DNA of 64,000 nucleotides, from NCBI GenBank assembly GCA_039939375.1, contig JBDVJO010000011.1, positions 868,001 to 932,000 of the forward strand. Direction: 5' to 3'. This document shows positions 33,287 through 42,263 of the stretch, piece after piece (the stretch's first letter is position 1; each line of letters starts with the position of its first letter). Origin of the DNA: Paracrocinitomix sp039939375. GTDB lineage: Bacteria; Bacteroidota; Bacteroidia; Flavobacteriales_D; Crocinitomicaceae. Position numbers and translations under genes: made by a program. Below the pieces are notes generated by a model. It saw nothing but the letters and a program-made list of their open reading frames with translations. It did not search any database and was not told the DNA's origin.

Positions 33287-34297
33287 ATGATTGAAACAGA
33301 TATAATTATAATAGGTGCTGGTCCGGTTGGGATCTTTACAGTTTTTGAAGCAGGCTTGTTGAAATTGAAGTGTCACTTGATAGATTCTTTGCCTCAACCT
33401 GGTGGACAGTTGACTGAGATTTATCCAAAGAAACCAATTTTTGATATTCCTGGATATCCAACAGTGGACGCAGGAGAATTGGTAGATAAATTAATGGAGC
33501 AATCTGCTCCTTTTAAACCAGGATTTACGTTGGGTGAATCTGCAGTAGTAATTGATGAGACTGAAGATAACCAATTCATAGTGACTACGAATAAAGGGAC
33601 AAAACACAAAGCACCAATAGTTATGATAGCTGGTGGATTAGGGGTTTTTGAACCTAGAAAACCGCCAGTAGAGAAGCTAGAAGATTTTGAAGAGAATGGG
33701 GTTGAGTACATCATTAAAGAGCCCAAATTTTACCAAGATAAAAGAGTAGTGGTTGCCGGAGGAGGAGATTCAGCTTTAGATTGGTCGATTTATTTAGTGG
33801 AGAATGATATTGCGTCTGAACTTTCATTGGTTCATAGAAGATCTTCGTTTAGAGGACATCTTGATTCTGTTCAAAAAGTAATGGATTTGGCGGATGCCGG
33901 AAAAATCAACTTGATCACTGAGGCTGAGGTAGTAGGATTAAACGGGAACGGAAAGTTGAATTCTGTCAACATCAAACATAAAGATGGGAGTGAAATCACG
34001 AAAGATGCTGATCATTTCGTTCCATTGTTTGGACTAAAACCAACTTTAGGGCCTATCGCCACTTGGGGATTAGAGATTGAAAAAAATGCGATTAAAGTGA
34101 ATACGAGAGATTATTCAACTAATCGGCCAGGTATCTACGCTATTGGTGATGTCAATACCTATGAAGGTAAGTTGAAGTTGATTCTTTGTGGATTCCATGA
34201 AGGAACAATAGCCGTTCAATCAGCTTTCGCTAGAATATACCCTGACAAGAAAAACGTATTGAAGTATACAACCGTTAATGGGGTGAATGGGTTTTAG
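33287..34297 (+). CDS. ferredoxin--NADP reductase, thioredoxin-reductase-like (YumC type)
   Basis: A 336-residue FAD enzyme that passes electrons between NADPH and ferredoxin. The FAD loop IIIIGAGPVGIF and the QPGGQLTEIYPKK region are at the N-terminus, the NADPH loop is VVAGGGDSALDWSI, and GIYAIGDVNTY closes the FAD site. The CxxC of thioredoxin reductase is missing, as in YumC-type reductases. I use the ATG at 33287; a GTG seven codons upstream is possible but adds nothing conserved. With the ferredoxin downstream it should supply electrons to the sulfite reductase (inference from grouping). Confidence 0.88.
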   Translation: MIETDIIIIGAGPVGIFTVFEAGLLKLKCHLIDSLPQPGGQLTEIYPKKPIFDIPGYPTVDAGELVDKLMEQSAPFKPGFTLGESAVVIDETEDNQFIVTTNKGTKHKAPIVMIAGGLGVFEPRKPPVEKLEDFEENGVEYIIKEPKFYQDKRVVVAGGGDSALDWSIYLVENDIASELSLVHRRSSFRGHLDSVQKVMDLADAGKINLITEAEVVGLNGNGKLNSVNIKHKDGSEITKDADHFVPLFGLKPTLGPIATWGLEIEKNAIKVNTRDYSTNRPGIYAIGDVNTYEGKLKLILCGFHEGTIAVQSAFARIYPDKKNVLKYTTVNGVNGF

Positions 34298-34314
34298 GCT
34301 TAGAGCAAAGATCG

Positions 34315-34404
34315 CTCATTCGGTTGCACCGATATCGCTTAAAGATTAAAGAACAAAGACTTGATTTGGTGCAATCCCTTTGAATGTTGCACCAAATCAA
34401 GTCT
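34315..34404. repeat. inverted repeat element between the flavin reductase and ferredoxin genes
   Basis: Begins with the same AAGATCGCTC..TCGGTTGCACCGA block as the elements at 31121 and 33044, and ends in a perfect 18-bp hairpin (34357-34374 with 34387-34404) with a 12-base loop. Confidence 0.85.
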
Positions 34405-34446
34405 ATGGTTTAAACTCTATGTCCTATAATCTCAGCTAAAAAAACG

Positions 34447-34454
34447 TAACTTTG
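34447..34454 (+). promoter_or_regulatory. candidate -7 promoter element for the ferredoxin gene
   Basis: TAACTTTG fits TAnnTTTG 20 bases before the start codon. No -33 match is obvious. Confidence 0.4.
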
Positions 34455-34474
34455 CTTTTCGATTAACCAAGATC

Positions 34475-34804
34475 ATGAAAGAAAACACAATTACCATCCA
34501 CATAATCGATCGTGAAGGAGTAACACACGATTTAGAAGCGCCAACAGACATGAATATGAACGTGATGGAGGTGTGTCGTTCTTATGAACTTCCTGTTGAA
34601 GGCAGATGTGGTGGAATGGCTATGTGTGCTACTTGCCAATGTTACCTTGAGTCTGGTCATGAATTGCCTGAGCAATCAGATAATGAACTGGACATGCTTG
34701 ATGAGGCCTTCTTTGTGGAGGATAATTCAAGATTAGGTTGTCAGATACACATCACTGATGATATTGATGGTATTGTCTTAAAATTGGCACCTGAAGGGAA
34801 TTAA
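34475..34804 (+). CDS. 2Fe-2S ferredoxin, adrenodoxin type
   Basis: A 109-residue electron carrier. The four cluster cysteines have adrenodoxin spacing: Cys45-x5-Cys51-x2-Cys54 (GRCGGMAMCATC) and Cys89 in RLGCQI. It is the last gene of the sulfur cluster on this strand and the natural partner of the flavin reductase upstream, feeding the siroheme enzyme. Adrenodoxin-type ferredoxins also work in Fe-S assembly, so it may have more than one use. It meets the next gene tail to tail with one base between. Confidence 0.93.
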   Translation: MKENTITIHIIDREGVTHDLEAPTDMNMNVMEVCRSYELPVEGRCGGMAMCATCQCYLESGHELPEQSDNELDMLDEAFFVEDNSRLGCQIHITDDIDGIVLKLAPEGN

Positions 34805-34805
34805 T

Positions 34806-35549
34806 CTACCAAAAAAAGATCAATAATAAAATAATTATAAAAGCCAATAAGCCAATTGCTAAGGGAAGCGTTATGCCCAAAATAGCGAGCGTTTTACTTA
34901 GTTTTCGGTATTGATCTGGATGGTTTTTTTGTCTCACCAAAGAAATTATCCCAAGGATAATGGCGAAAAGCCATAAAAAACCTGTTAAAGCAAGAATTAA
35001 CGAAGCAATTGCAAACGGCTCAACCGGTTTTTCTTTGTCGGATAAAGTGTTCTTTTTAGGTTCTTCAACTTCAGGTTTTTCAACTGGCTTTGATTGTTCT
35101 GTCTTGGATAAATCTTCTAGGCTGCCATCTTTGTAGCGCAATTGCGCTACATCTGATTTTAAGATCGTAAATGCTGGTCCTTCCAAATCATCACAAGGTC
35201 GATACACAATATCATTGGCATTCACTTGAAGTACTTTCACTTTGATAAAAGCACCTGATTTAAAGGTCAATTCATCACCGCAATCATCATTGGATTGATC
35301 TTTTGACGTGTTATTTGAAACTAATATTTCCGATTCCTTAGTCGGTATGATAAAATCTTCTGAATCATTTGTTGATGGAACAAAGGTTGTTTCGTTTTGA
35401 AAGCTTAGCAACTCATTTGTTGTAACCGACTCAATGTCTCGCTTCAATGGCTTCAAGTCGGTATATTTTTGCTTGTTGAAGTTTGCTGTATTACACGCAC
35501 TTAAAACAAGTATACATATCAAATAGAAAGATGTTTGTTTTATTTTCAT
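34806..35549 (-). CDS. lipoprotein with C-terminal DUF4190-like membrane domain
   Basis: A 247-residue protein with a lipoprotein signal (FYLICILVLSAC) and a polar middle of about 150 residues, rich in Lys, Glu and Pro near 150-170 (KPVEKPEVEEPKKN). Two hydrophobic segments follow (EPFAIASLILALTGFLWLF and ILGITLPLAIGLLAFIIILL), the pattern of DUF4190. Having both a lipid anchor and membrane helices suggests an inner-membrane location. Its start overlaps the upstream gene's stop by four bases. Function unknown. Confidence 0.72.
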   Translation of the reverse strand: MKIKQTSFYLICILVLSACNTANFNKQKYTDLKPLKRDIESVTTNELLSFQNETTFVPSTNDSEDFIIPTKESEILVSNNTSKDQSNDDCGDELTFKSGAFIKVKVLQVNANDIVYRPCDDLEGPAFTILKSDVAQLRYKDGSLEDLSKTEQSKPVEKPEVEEPKKNTLSDKEKPVEPFAIASLILALTGFLWLFAIILGIISLVRQKNHPDQYRKLSKTLAILGITLPLAIGLLAFIIILLLIFFW

Positions 35550-36178
35550 AAGGCAAATTTTAATTCAGCACCTAAACATAAAAATAGCAGTAATTTACTT
35601 TGTTGCCGTTCTTTGTTATATCCTAAAAGATAGTTTCTTTTTGTGAAAACTTCACCTTCTTCATAGTTCATATCGCCAATGTATGTGAACTTGTCTTGAC
35701 CTATCCCAATACCATAACGCATTTCAAGTTGAAATCTTTCATTCAAATTAATTAAGTGGCCTAAGCCAAGTTGTACTTTGAATCGATCAACGTGATAATC
35801 ACTTTCAAAAGTATAATGCCAAAATTGGTATCGGGCATAGTAAAATGCATCTATTGGTTTAATTGTTTTTTCAGGCGAAATTGCCCAATTAATTTGGGCA
35901 TTATAATGATATCCCAACGAAACTTGTTCGTCAAGAATGGGCAAATTTTCTCCTGGTCGCCAGTTGTTCAAGTCTAAAAAATAGCCGAAAGGGGTCAGTC
36001 CGCCTCCTACTTTCAAGCTAAGTTTATCCCAGTGATAAGAAAAACTCAAATTGGGTGTTCCTGAAATAAAAGTGGTGAGCTCGGTTCCGAGCCAGAACTT
36101 TTGCTTTGCTGGTTCTTGGGCACGTGAATTTATCGAACAAAATAAAAGCAAGAATAAGATATATCTGATCAGTTTCAT
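35546..36178 (-). CDS. exported hypothetical protein, probable outer-membrane beta barrel
   Basis: A 210-residue protein with a signal peptide (MKLIRYILFLLLFCSINSRAQ). The mature part alternates hydrophobic and polar residues with many aromatic ones (LSFSYHWDKLSLKVGGGLTPFGYFLDL, QLEMRYGIGIG), as in small outer-membrane barrels, and ends GAELKFAL with a typical barrel-end pattern. I chose the ATG with complement 36176-36178 because it begins the signal peptide. It is coupled by a four-base overlap to the DUF4190 lipoprotein gene. Confidence 0.68.
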   Translation of the reverse strand: MKLIRYILFLLLFCSINSRAQEPAKQKFWLGTELTTFISGTPNLSFSYHWDKLSLKVGGGLTPFGYFLDLNNWRPGENLPILDEQVSLGYHYNAQINWAISPEKTIKPIDAFYYARYQFWHYTFESDYHVDRFKVQLGLGHLINLNERFQLEMRYGIGIGQDKFTYIGDMNYEEGEVFTKRNYLLGYNKERQQSKLLLFLCLGAELKFAL

Positions 36179-36233
36179 AAGTTGGTACCCTATCAAATCT
36201 ACGAATTGTCGGTAGAAATGAATATATTTGAAT

Positions 36234-36680
36234 ATGAGATTCTTAAAATATTTTCTTTCTGTGGCAATTTTATTTGCGCTAACGTCTTGCGATTTTTTTG
36301 AACGACATGGGTGTACTGATTACACTGCCGATAATTATGATGCTAAAGCCAGTTCTAATGATGGAACATGTATTTACCAGTCATCAGGCGTTATTCACTG
36401 GAATGCAAACATGAATAATTTCTTCTTAAATAACAATGTTACGCATGTCACTATTGAGTTAGACGGAGTTGACATAGTTACTCAATCTGAAGTTTCTCAA
36501 TACAATTACAATAGTAATCCGGGATGTAATGATCCTGATTGGCCTCGTTTTAGCCAGCATATTTACAAGGATTATTCTGAAGCCAAAAATATCAAGCTAT
36601 ACAACCAGAACGATTCACTTGTTCTTTCTGAAGTGCTCTTGTTAGGAAAAGGATGTAATACCTATCAAATCTATTACTAG
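36234..36680 (+). CDS. hypothetical lipoprotein
   Basis: A 148-residue protein with a lipoprotein signal ending LTSC, followed by GCTDYTADNYDAKASSNDGT, a calcium-loop-like motif (GCTDxxAxNYxxxAxxxDGxC) that recurs in Bacteroidota surface proteins. The rest is beta-rich with no recognised domain. The ATG at 36234 is preferred over a TTG two codons upstream. It stands alone, divergent from the barrel gene. Confidence 0.7.
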   Translation: MRFLKYFLSVAILFALTSCDFFERHGCTDYTADNYDAKASSNDGTCIYQSSGVIHWNANMNNFFLNNNVTHVTIELDGVDIVTQSEVSQYNYNSNPGCNDPDWPRFSQHIYKDYSEAKNIKLYNQNDSLVLSEVLLLGKGCNTYQIYY

Positions 36681-36714
36681 ATTTTATTTGAAAAACATCT
36701 TTGAAAACCTGTAC

Positions 36715-37560
36715 TTAAAAGAAATACTTTACCGTAAGATCTAACGAAATTCCCTTGTATTTTTTAGTTGTGTAAGACACAAGTCTGTTCAAGTGCGAGT
36801 CATCATTAAACTGGTTGCCTGGTGAGGAGGTTGCAAAACCAAAATCCAAACCTGTTGAGGTAGAAAAGGTAGTGATTAACGGAAATGTCATTCCGATACC
36901 TAAAATCAAATCTTGAGTTATGGGATAATTTCTACCAATGTTTGCGTTCACTTGAACATAATTACTTCGTGTATTACTGCCTACATTGTAAATTTGAGAC
37001 TCTAAAATGTCATATTTAGAAGAAAAGAATCCTGAGCTTGATGCTTCATCTCTTTTACCTACTGTGATGTCTTTCGTGTCGCTGATTCCTGCTGTTCCCA
37101 TTTCAATTCCGAAGCCCAAATATTTTCCGGTAGGGGATAAACTTCCTAGTCTAAAATATCTAAAATCAAAAGTGAATTGGTGCAAAGATATTCTTGGGTC
37201 GTCTAAGAAATTTAATTGGGTACCAATTTCTTGTGTTTGACCGTTGGATAAGGTGATGGTTTCAACGGCGTCATAGCGCAAGCCGTGTGTATATGCTTTC
37301 ATGCTGCTAAATCCATAACCAAAGCCTAGTTCTATTTTTTTAGAGAAAACTCTAGAATAGGCGAGTTCGTAATTCATGTACGCGTATCTCAGGCTTTTCT
37401 TTGCTTCGTCTACAGAATTGTTAACGGAATATTTTGTGCGAATAGACGGTACAGCTTTAAAACTTACTGACACGTTGTTTAATGAACCTAAATATCCGGA
37501 TTGCGCTCCTGCACTTAATGAAGAAGCCAACACAATTATTAAAATGCTTAATTTCTTCAT
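36715..37560 (-). CDS. exported hypothetical protein, probable outer-membrane beta barrel
   Basis: A 281-residue protein with a signal peptide (MKKLSILIIVLASSLSAGAQ) and alternating beta-strand patterns (KIELGFGYGFSSMKAYTHGL, LGFGIEMGTAGIS, LILGIGMTFPLITTFST), ending LTVKYFF, an aromatic terminus usual for outer-membrane barrels. It is the last gene of a three-gene unit; its ATG shares a base with the stop of the M48 protease gene. A role in envelope maintenance with the protease is a guess from position. Confidence 0.7.
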   Translation of the reverse strand: MKKLSILIIVLASSLSAGAQSGYLGSLNNVSVSFKAVPSIRTKYSVNNSVDEAKKSLRYAYMNYELAYSRVFSKKIELGFGYGFSSMKAYTHGLRYDAVETITLSNGQTQEIGTQLNFLDDPRISLHQFTFDFRYFRLGSLSPTGKYLGFGIEMGTAGISDTKDITVGKRDEASSSGFFSSKYDILESQIYNVGSNTRSNYVQVNANIGRNYPITQDLILGIGMTFPLITTFSTSTGLDFGFATSSPGNQFNDDSHLNRLVSYTTKKYKGISLDLTVKYFF

Positions 37561-39800
37561 TACTTTTTCTTTTTTGAGCTTAATTGATACAATACGTCAT
37601 AGATGTAAACTCTCAGAATCGAATCGATTCCTTTAAGATTAACATCATGAACTTCAACGAACTCTATTTCGTCAGTTCTACCGTCAACTTCAAAAGCAAC
37701 CAATTCAAAGTAGTTGTGTACCACTAATAAATCAGCCAAAGCAAAAGGAGCGGTATAGACAAGCATGATTCCATAAAGGTGCATGATGCTCGCTTGACTT
37801 CTTTCTTTATATCCATAAATACCAGAGAACATAAATTTAGAGGTGGCATATTTATCACATATTGGAGCGATACGGTCATGAGCAGATGATATCATATCGA
37901 TATCTTCATGATCAATGACTTCACTCATCCAGCTGTTGATTAATCCAATTTCATTGTATTTTTCTGCTTCTAAAAGGTTCAAAGTTTTAGAATCGAGCAC
38001 TTCTACATCCATGTCCAAGCGCTTATAATCTTCTTCGTAGATACTAGCTACAGATATTTTCTTGTCTTCAGATTTCTCGTGATTTCTGTTATTGTTTAAT
38101 TTGTAGTTCTCATAAATAGGGTCAATTACTAACAGCTTATCAATACCCAAATGGTAACCACTTTTTTGTGCTTCTTCGTCAGCGGCTTGCTTTGCTTTTT
38201 CTTTTTCTTCTATCTCGTTTTCAGCATCTCTTCTTACTTTTTCAAGGGATTCTGCAAAGTCACCCTCAGCTACTAAATCACGAAGTGCGAATAAATGAAA
38301 ATCGCCTTCACCGGACAGGTTTTTGTCTTCAGATCCTATTGCTCTTAATTTTTTCTTGAGTTTGATTTTCTGAAATTTTGATAAATCAGACTCGTCTACT
38401 TTTCTGATTGAATCTTCTAAATCGAAAGTCACTAGGTTAGAGTCTAGCTGTGCTTTATAATCTTCAAAATTTTGATCTTTTAAATCTGAAAATTCTACTT
38501 TAGAATACATGGCAAATTCCTTTTGGAAATCATCCATATACTCTTTGAAAATGCCATCAGTCGGATATTTTTTTGTCATGTCATACAGGTGTCTGTAGGT
38601 GATGACATTTAACTGTTCTTTAGAAATTTCTTTCAAAAAACTGTGCAAGACATAACTTTCGCCTTCAACTTTTTTAAGTTTTCTAGTGACTTCATTGTAA
38701 CGCCCAGCGTTTTTGTATTTCGCTAATCCATATAGGCATTTTACAAAACTTAAGTCTAAGAATCGGTTTTCTGGAAAATCGTGTTTTAACAGGTAAACTT
38801 CGTATAATGCATCTGCATAGTACCTGTCAGCCAAGTTTAAATTGATGGATTCGAAACGGGCTAAATTTTTAACACGATTAAATTCTTCTTCACCCACCTG
38901 AAATTTTAAATCACCTCTTGAAGTCTTGTCTCCAATGATGTCAATTGCTTTGTCTATTCTGGTTTTGATATTTGGATGTGTAGATCCTTCATCATCATAA
39001 TCTTCTTCTAGCGTAATTGGGTTAATAGAGTCTGGAAAAAAGACGCCTGGCACCTTCATGATGTCAGTATCAAAGAAAGTAGAGTCAAAAACTTTTTCTT
39101 CAAAAGGTAAATAACTGTACAAAAGCACCTGAAAAGCCCCGTAAATCTCATCTACTGAATAATTTGATTTAAGATAGATTTCAATTCCTTTTGAATCGGC
39201 TTCAAGCTCGTTTTCTTTGTCATAAACAGAAAGGGTGTTCACTGCATCATTGTAAGACATTCTAGAATATCTTCCTCTTGATTTTTTGTAGTTCTGACGC
39301 TCTACATAACCTTCTCTAACGTGCGTTTCAGTAAAATGCGAAACTTCGTGTGCAATGATAAAAGCAAGTTGCGCTTCATTTTCCAGTTGAGAAAGTAATC
39401 CTGTTGTGAAAATGATAATCCCCTGATCAGTAGAAAACGCATTTACTGCTGTACTTTTCAATACATAAAAACGTAATTCTTTGAATAACTTTTTATCCTG
39501 TCTTAAGGTGTATTTCGCAACTTTTCTGACGTATTCGCTCAGTGGTTCATTAAACAATACTTGTCCGCTAAGAAGGAGTTCATCAATGTAATAACGCGTA
39601 TTGATGAAAAAATCCTTGTCCAGATTTTTATCATTGTTTTTTTCAACAGCTCCTTCTACTTTTTCTGAAGATCGGGTCGTAAAATCTTTCGGGATTTCTC
39701 CCCCTGATTTAAGGGTCGTAAATTCTTCAAGATTTTGTGCATTTACTTGCAACCAACCTAAAAGAAAAAAGACAATTAACGTTAGTTTTTTATATGTCAT
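37560..39800 (-). CDS. exported M48 family zinc metalloprotease with long C-terminal region
   Basis: A 746-residue protein with a signal peptide (about 1-21). The M48 peptidase domain (about 60-240) has the zinc motif HEVSH (His151, Glu152, His155) within FIIAHEVSHFTETH and the third-ligand motif NELEADSKG (198-204). Residues of 320-600 are helical, with TPR-like and charged coiled stretches (ENEIEEKEKAKQAADEEAQK). Periplasmic M48 relatives such as BepA degrade misassembled outer-membrane proteins; the two exported neighbours in the unit fit that setting. Both gene boundaries are TAATG overlaps. Confidence 0.85.
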   Translation of the reverse strand: MTYKKLTLIVFFLLGWLQVNAQNLEEFTTLKSGGEIPKDFTTRSSEKVEGAVEKNNDKNLDKDFFINTRYYIDELLLSGQVLFNEPLSEYVRKVAKYTLRQDKKLFKELRFYVLKSTAVNAFSTDQGIIIFTTGLLSQLENEAQLAFIIAHEVSHFTETHVREGYVERQNYKKSRGRYSRMSYNDAVNTLSVYDKENELEADSKGIEIYLKSNYSVDEIYGAFQVLLYSYLPFEEKVFDSTFFDTDIMKVPGVFFPDSINPITLEEDYDDEGSTHPNIKTRIDKAIDIIGDKTSRGDLKFQVGEEEFNRVKNLARFESINLNLADRYYADALYEVYLLKHDFPENRFLDLSFVKCLYGLAKYKNAGRYNEVTRKLKKVEGESYVLHSFLKEISKEQLNVITYRHLYDMTKKYPTDGIFKEYMDDFQKEFAMYSKVEFSDLKDQNFEDYKAQLDSNLVTFDLEDSIRKVDESDLSKFQKIKLKKKLRAIGSEDKNLSGEGDFHLFALRDLVAEGDFAESLEKVRRDAENEIEEKEKAKQAADEEAQKSGYHLGIDKLLVIDPIYENYKLNNNRNHEKSEDKKISVASIYEEDYKRLDMDVEVLDSKTLNLLEAEKYNEIGLINSWMSEVIDHEDIDMISSAHDRIAPICDKYATSKFMFSGIYGYKERSQASIMHLYGIMLVYTAPFALADLLVVHNYFELVAFEVDGRTDEIEFVEVHDVNLKGIDSILRVYIYDVLYQLSSKKKK

Positions 39801-41458
39801 TAATCAATGGTTATTGTTCCTAGTTTGTTCCCTTTTTTTCCTTTAGCGTAGATGAAAACTAATCCATCACCCGCATCTTCACATTTTTTAGGAACCAATT
39901 TCATACTTACCTCTTCATCAAATTCAAAGAGTTTTCCTTTGTCTTGCTCACCTTCCTCATCAACGGTAACTTGTACTCCAATAATTTTACGTCTGAGTGA
40001 TTTCATTTGTGATTTAGTTAAATCAGCATCTTCATCTAAATTAGATTCTCTGTCATTATAAATCACGTTGACTTCGTTTTCGTTTTGCACCACAAAATAA
40101 GATGAATAATATCCACCATCATTTACAGTTGTTTGTTTTTTCTGAATCAATGATTTCCATTCAAAATCTCCATTTTTATCAAAATTCACGACAATAATAT
40201 CATTGTAGTAATAGTAGTAAGTTGTAGTTGTATAAGTTCCGCCGTTCGCCGTTGTGTGCGTGTGCGTTACAACTCTGATGTAAAATTGTTCGGCTAACAT
40301 GATTGTTGAACCATCTGGTTTTTCAATCACATAATCAATGTAATAGTCATAAAAAACAGGTGCACTCGGTTTTTTACCTTTACGATTGTTTTTCTTGTTT
40401 TTCTTTTCTTGTTTCTTCTTTTTTCTGTCTGACCACGTGTTAGTGATGAAATCTGATTCAAATTTGTGTTCAACATTGTTCACTTCTTCAAAAGATGCAT
40501 CAAATGTAATTGCAAATGCTCCTGAAACTCCAACACCTTCCGTGCTTGACAATCCAACCACTTGCATTCCTCCTTTTTCAAGAAGTTTCAATTTCATAGA
40601 TTCAATTTGCATTTCTTCGGTCTCAACATCTACAGATTCAACATCCCCTGATTCTGTGTCTACCATTACAATGTGGAAATCTCCGGCAACTTTGTACATT
40701 TTATTGCTCAATAGTTTGTCAGATTCTTCTAATTCATATTCGTATCCTAGCAAGTAAAAAACTCCGTCTTCTCCCAGTCTTCTCTGCATTATGCTGAAGT
40801 TCTTATAAGGCAAAGTGACATCTATTTCTGACATCAAATTCAGCTCATTATCATAAAGCGCACCAACATACTCGTTTGTTGGGCCCACATCTTCACCTTT
40901 CTTAAGTGCATGGGTTCTTAACTCGTGTTTACCTGACCAGAAAATTCCTAATTCACCAGATTCAGACCTAATCATAGATGCTCCATATTTTCCAACGCTA
41001 CTAGTGACCATCAAGCTTTTCAATCCTTTAGCTTTTTCAACTTCGCGTTCAGTTACTTTTTTAGGTGCAGAAATTACGAGACTATTCGGATTTACGGTTT
41101 GAATGTAAAAGTAGGTTTTGCTTACATCTTTGTCATAGCAACTTGTATACAAAGTTGGTTTTCCATCAAACATGAAATAATCTAAAAGATTTAAATCTTT
41201 TCCGTCATATTCTAATTCAAAAAGCAATGACTTTTCAAGCGTTAGTTTTCTGATGCTATATTTTTCTAAATAAGTCTTTCTTTTGACATATTTAATCAAG
41301 TACAAATATTGGCCATCTTGACCAATGACTGCAGGTGCAGATGATTTTTTGTTCTTTGGAATTAATTCTCCCCACTTTACATTCTTAGATAGATCAGTTT
41401 GAGAAAAGCCGGTAAACATCATTACCGTAAATAGGGCAAATACTATGAATTTTTTCAT
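39800..41458 (-). CDS. exported hypothetical protein, first gene of the M48 protease unit
   Basis: A 552-residue protein with a signal peptide (FIVFALFTVMMFTGFSQ). The sequence is beta-rich and repetitive (DGQYLYLIKY, DGKPTLYTSCYD, DGVFYLLGYEYE), suggesting a propeller-like fold, with a basic insert near 350 (KKKKQEKKNKKNNRKGKK). I do not recognise a family. The stop and the start of the protease gene share a base, so expression is coupled. Confidence 0.72.
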   Translation of the reverse strand: MKKFIVFALFTVMMFTGFSQTDLSKNVKWGELIPKNKKSSAPAVIGQDGQYLYLIKYVKRKTYLEKYSIRKLTLEKSLLFELEYDGKDLNLLDYFMFDGKPTLYTSCYDKDVSKTYFYIQTVNPNSLVISAPKKVTEREVEKAKGLKSLMVTSSVGKYGASMIRSESGELGIFWSGKHELRTHALKKGEDVGPTNEYVGALYDNELNLMSEIDVTLPYKNFSIMQRRLGEDGVFYLLGYEYELEESDKLLSNKMYKVAGDFHIVMVDTESGDVESVDVETEEMQIESMKLKLLEKGGMQVVGLSSTEGVGVSGAFAITFDASFEEVNNVEHKFESDFITNTWSDRKKKKQEKKNKKNNRKGKKPSAPVFYDYYIDYVIEKPDGSTIMLAEQFYIRVVTHTHTTANGGTYTTTTYYYYYNDIIVVNFDKNGDFEWKSLIQKKQTTVNDGGYYSSYFVVQNENEVNVIYNDRESNLDEDADLTKSQMKSLRRKIIGVQVTVDEEGEQDKGKLFEFDEEVSMKLVPKKCEDAGDGLVFIYAKGKKGNKLGTITID

Positions 41459-41590
41459 GTTTAGATTTTAAAAATCCGAGAAATTTCAGGAGCAATTTTT
41501 TTTTACGAATTGCATGTAGTTAATCGAATTAGATTGTTTTGGTGTTTTAAAGATAATGTAAAGATTTTAAAAAGGTAACTATTGGCCTTA

Positions 41591-42217
41591 CTAATCACTG
41601 ATGATTTGCGAGCAGATAAAAAAAAGCGCAGAGAATCCTAAGGTTACGCCAATCCCTTGTCCGATTGCTTTTAAGTTTTTTTTACGCTTGTTAGGAGGTG
41701 CCCCAAAGGCTACTTTGGTGTGATTTCCAAATTGCATTCTTTCTACTTCATAGAAGGTTTTCTTGTACACTCGCGGGTCCTTTGAGTATTTTTTATAATG
41801 GATTTCTTTTTCATCATAAGTTGTTATTCTAACATCCATTGTGTCTCCATTACTCAGGTACAGCTTGTCTGGTTGATCATTGTTTTTCTTGTGCTGATTT
41901 GTAAAAGCAGCAGAAATAATGTCTTGAAGCCTTATTCTAAAATGCGAAGAGTCAATTTCAGAAATCCCTTTAACATGCAGTTTTAAACTTGTTTGGAACT
42001 CTTTTTCTTGAGCATTATTGATAGGAGTGAAATTTAAAACCTTAAAATAATCGTCATAGCTTAGGTTTGATAATTTCACTACTCGGTGATCTGAATTGAC
42101 CGTGATTAAAGGTGTGGTTTGTTCAGCTTCTTTAATTAATTGAACTAAATAGTCGGTTCGGTTTCCGAAAGAATTAAAATAGAAGAAAGTAAAAATAATC
42201 AAGATTTGGGTTCTCAT
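41591..42217 (-). CDS. exported hypothetical protein
   Basis: A 208-residue protein with an N-terminal signal (MRTQILIIFTFFYFNSFG). The central stretch DKLYLSNGDTMDVRITTYDEKEIHYKKY resembles a short beta motif seen in many Bacteroidota exported proteins (a SNGD-x-I pattern), then a C-terminal hydrophobic helix (IGVTLGFSALFFICSQII). No family recognised. It lies between the M48 unit and nadE on the same strand. Confidence 0.65.
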   Translation of the reverse strand: MRTQILIIFTFFYFNSFGNRTDYLVQLIKEAEQTTPLITVNSDHRVVKLSNLSYDDYFKVLNFTPINNAQEKEFQTSLKLHVKGISEIDSSHFRIRLQDIISAAFTNQHKKNNDQPDKLYLSNGDTMDVRITTYDEKEIHYKKYSKDPRVYKKTFYEVERMQFGNHTKVAFGAPPNKRKKNLKAIGQGIGVTLGFSALFFICSQIISD

Positions 42218-42263
42218 GTTAGTACAACAATTGAACCTGTCAAAAAGTAACAGTTGGGCCTTA

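Noticed and set aside
30486..34404. CRISPR array
   Set aside because: The repeats are palindromic, differ in length and lie between genes at irregular distances; there is no regular repeat-spacer pattern and no cas gene.
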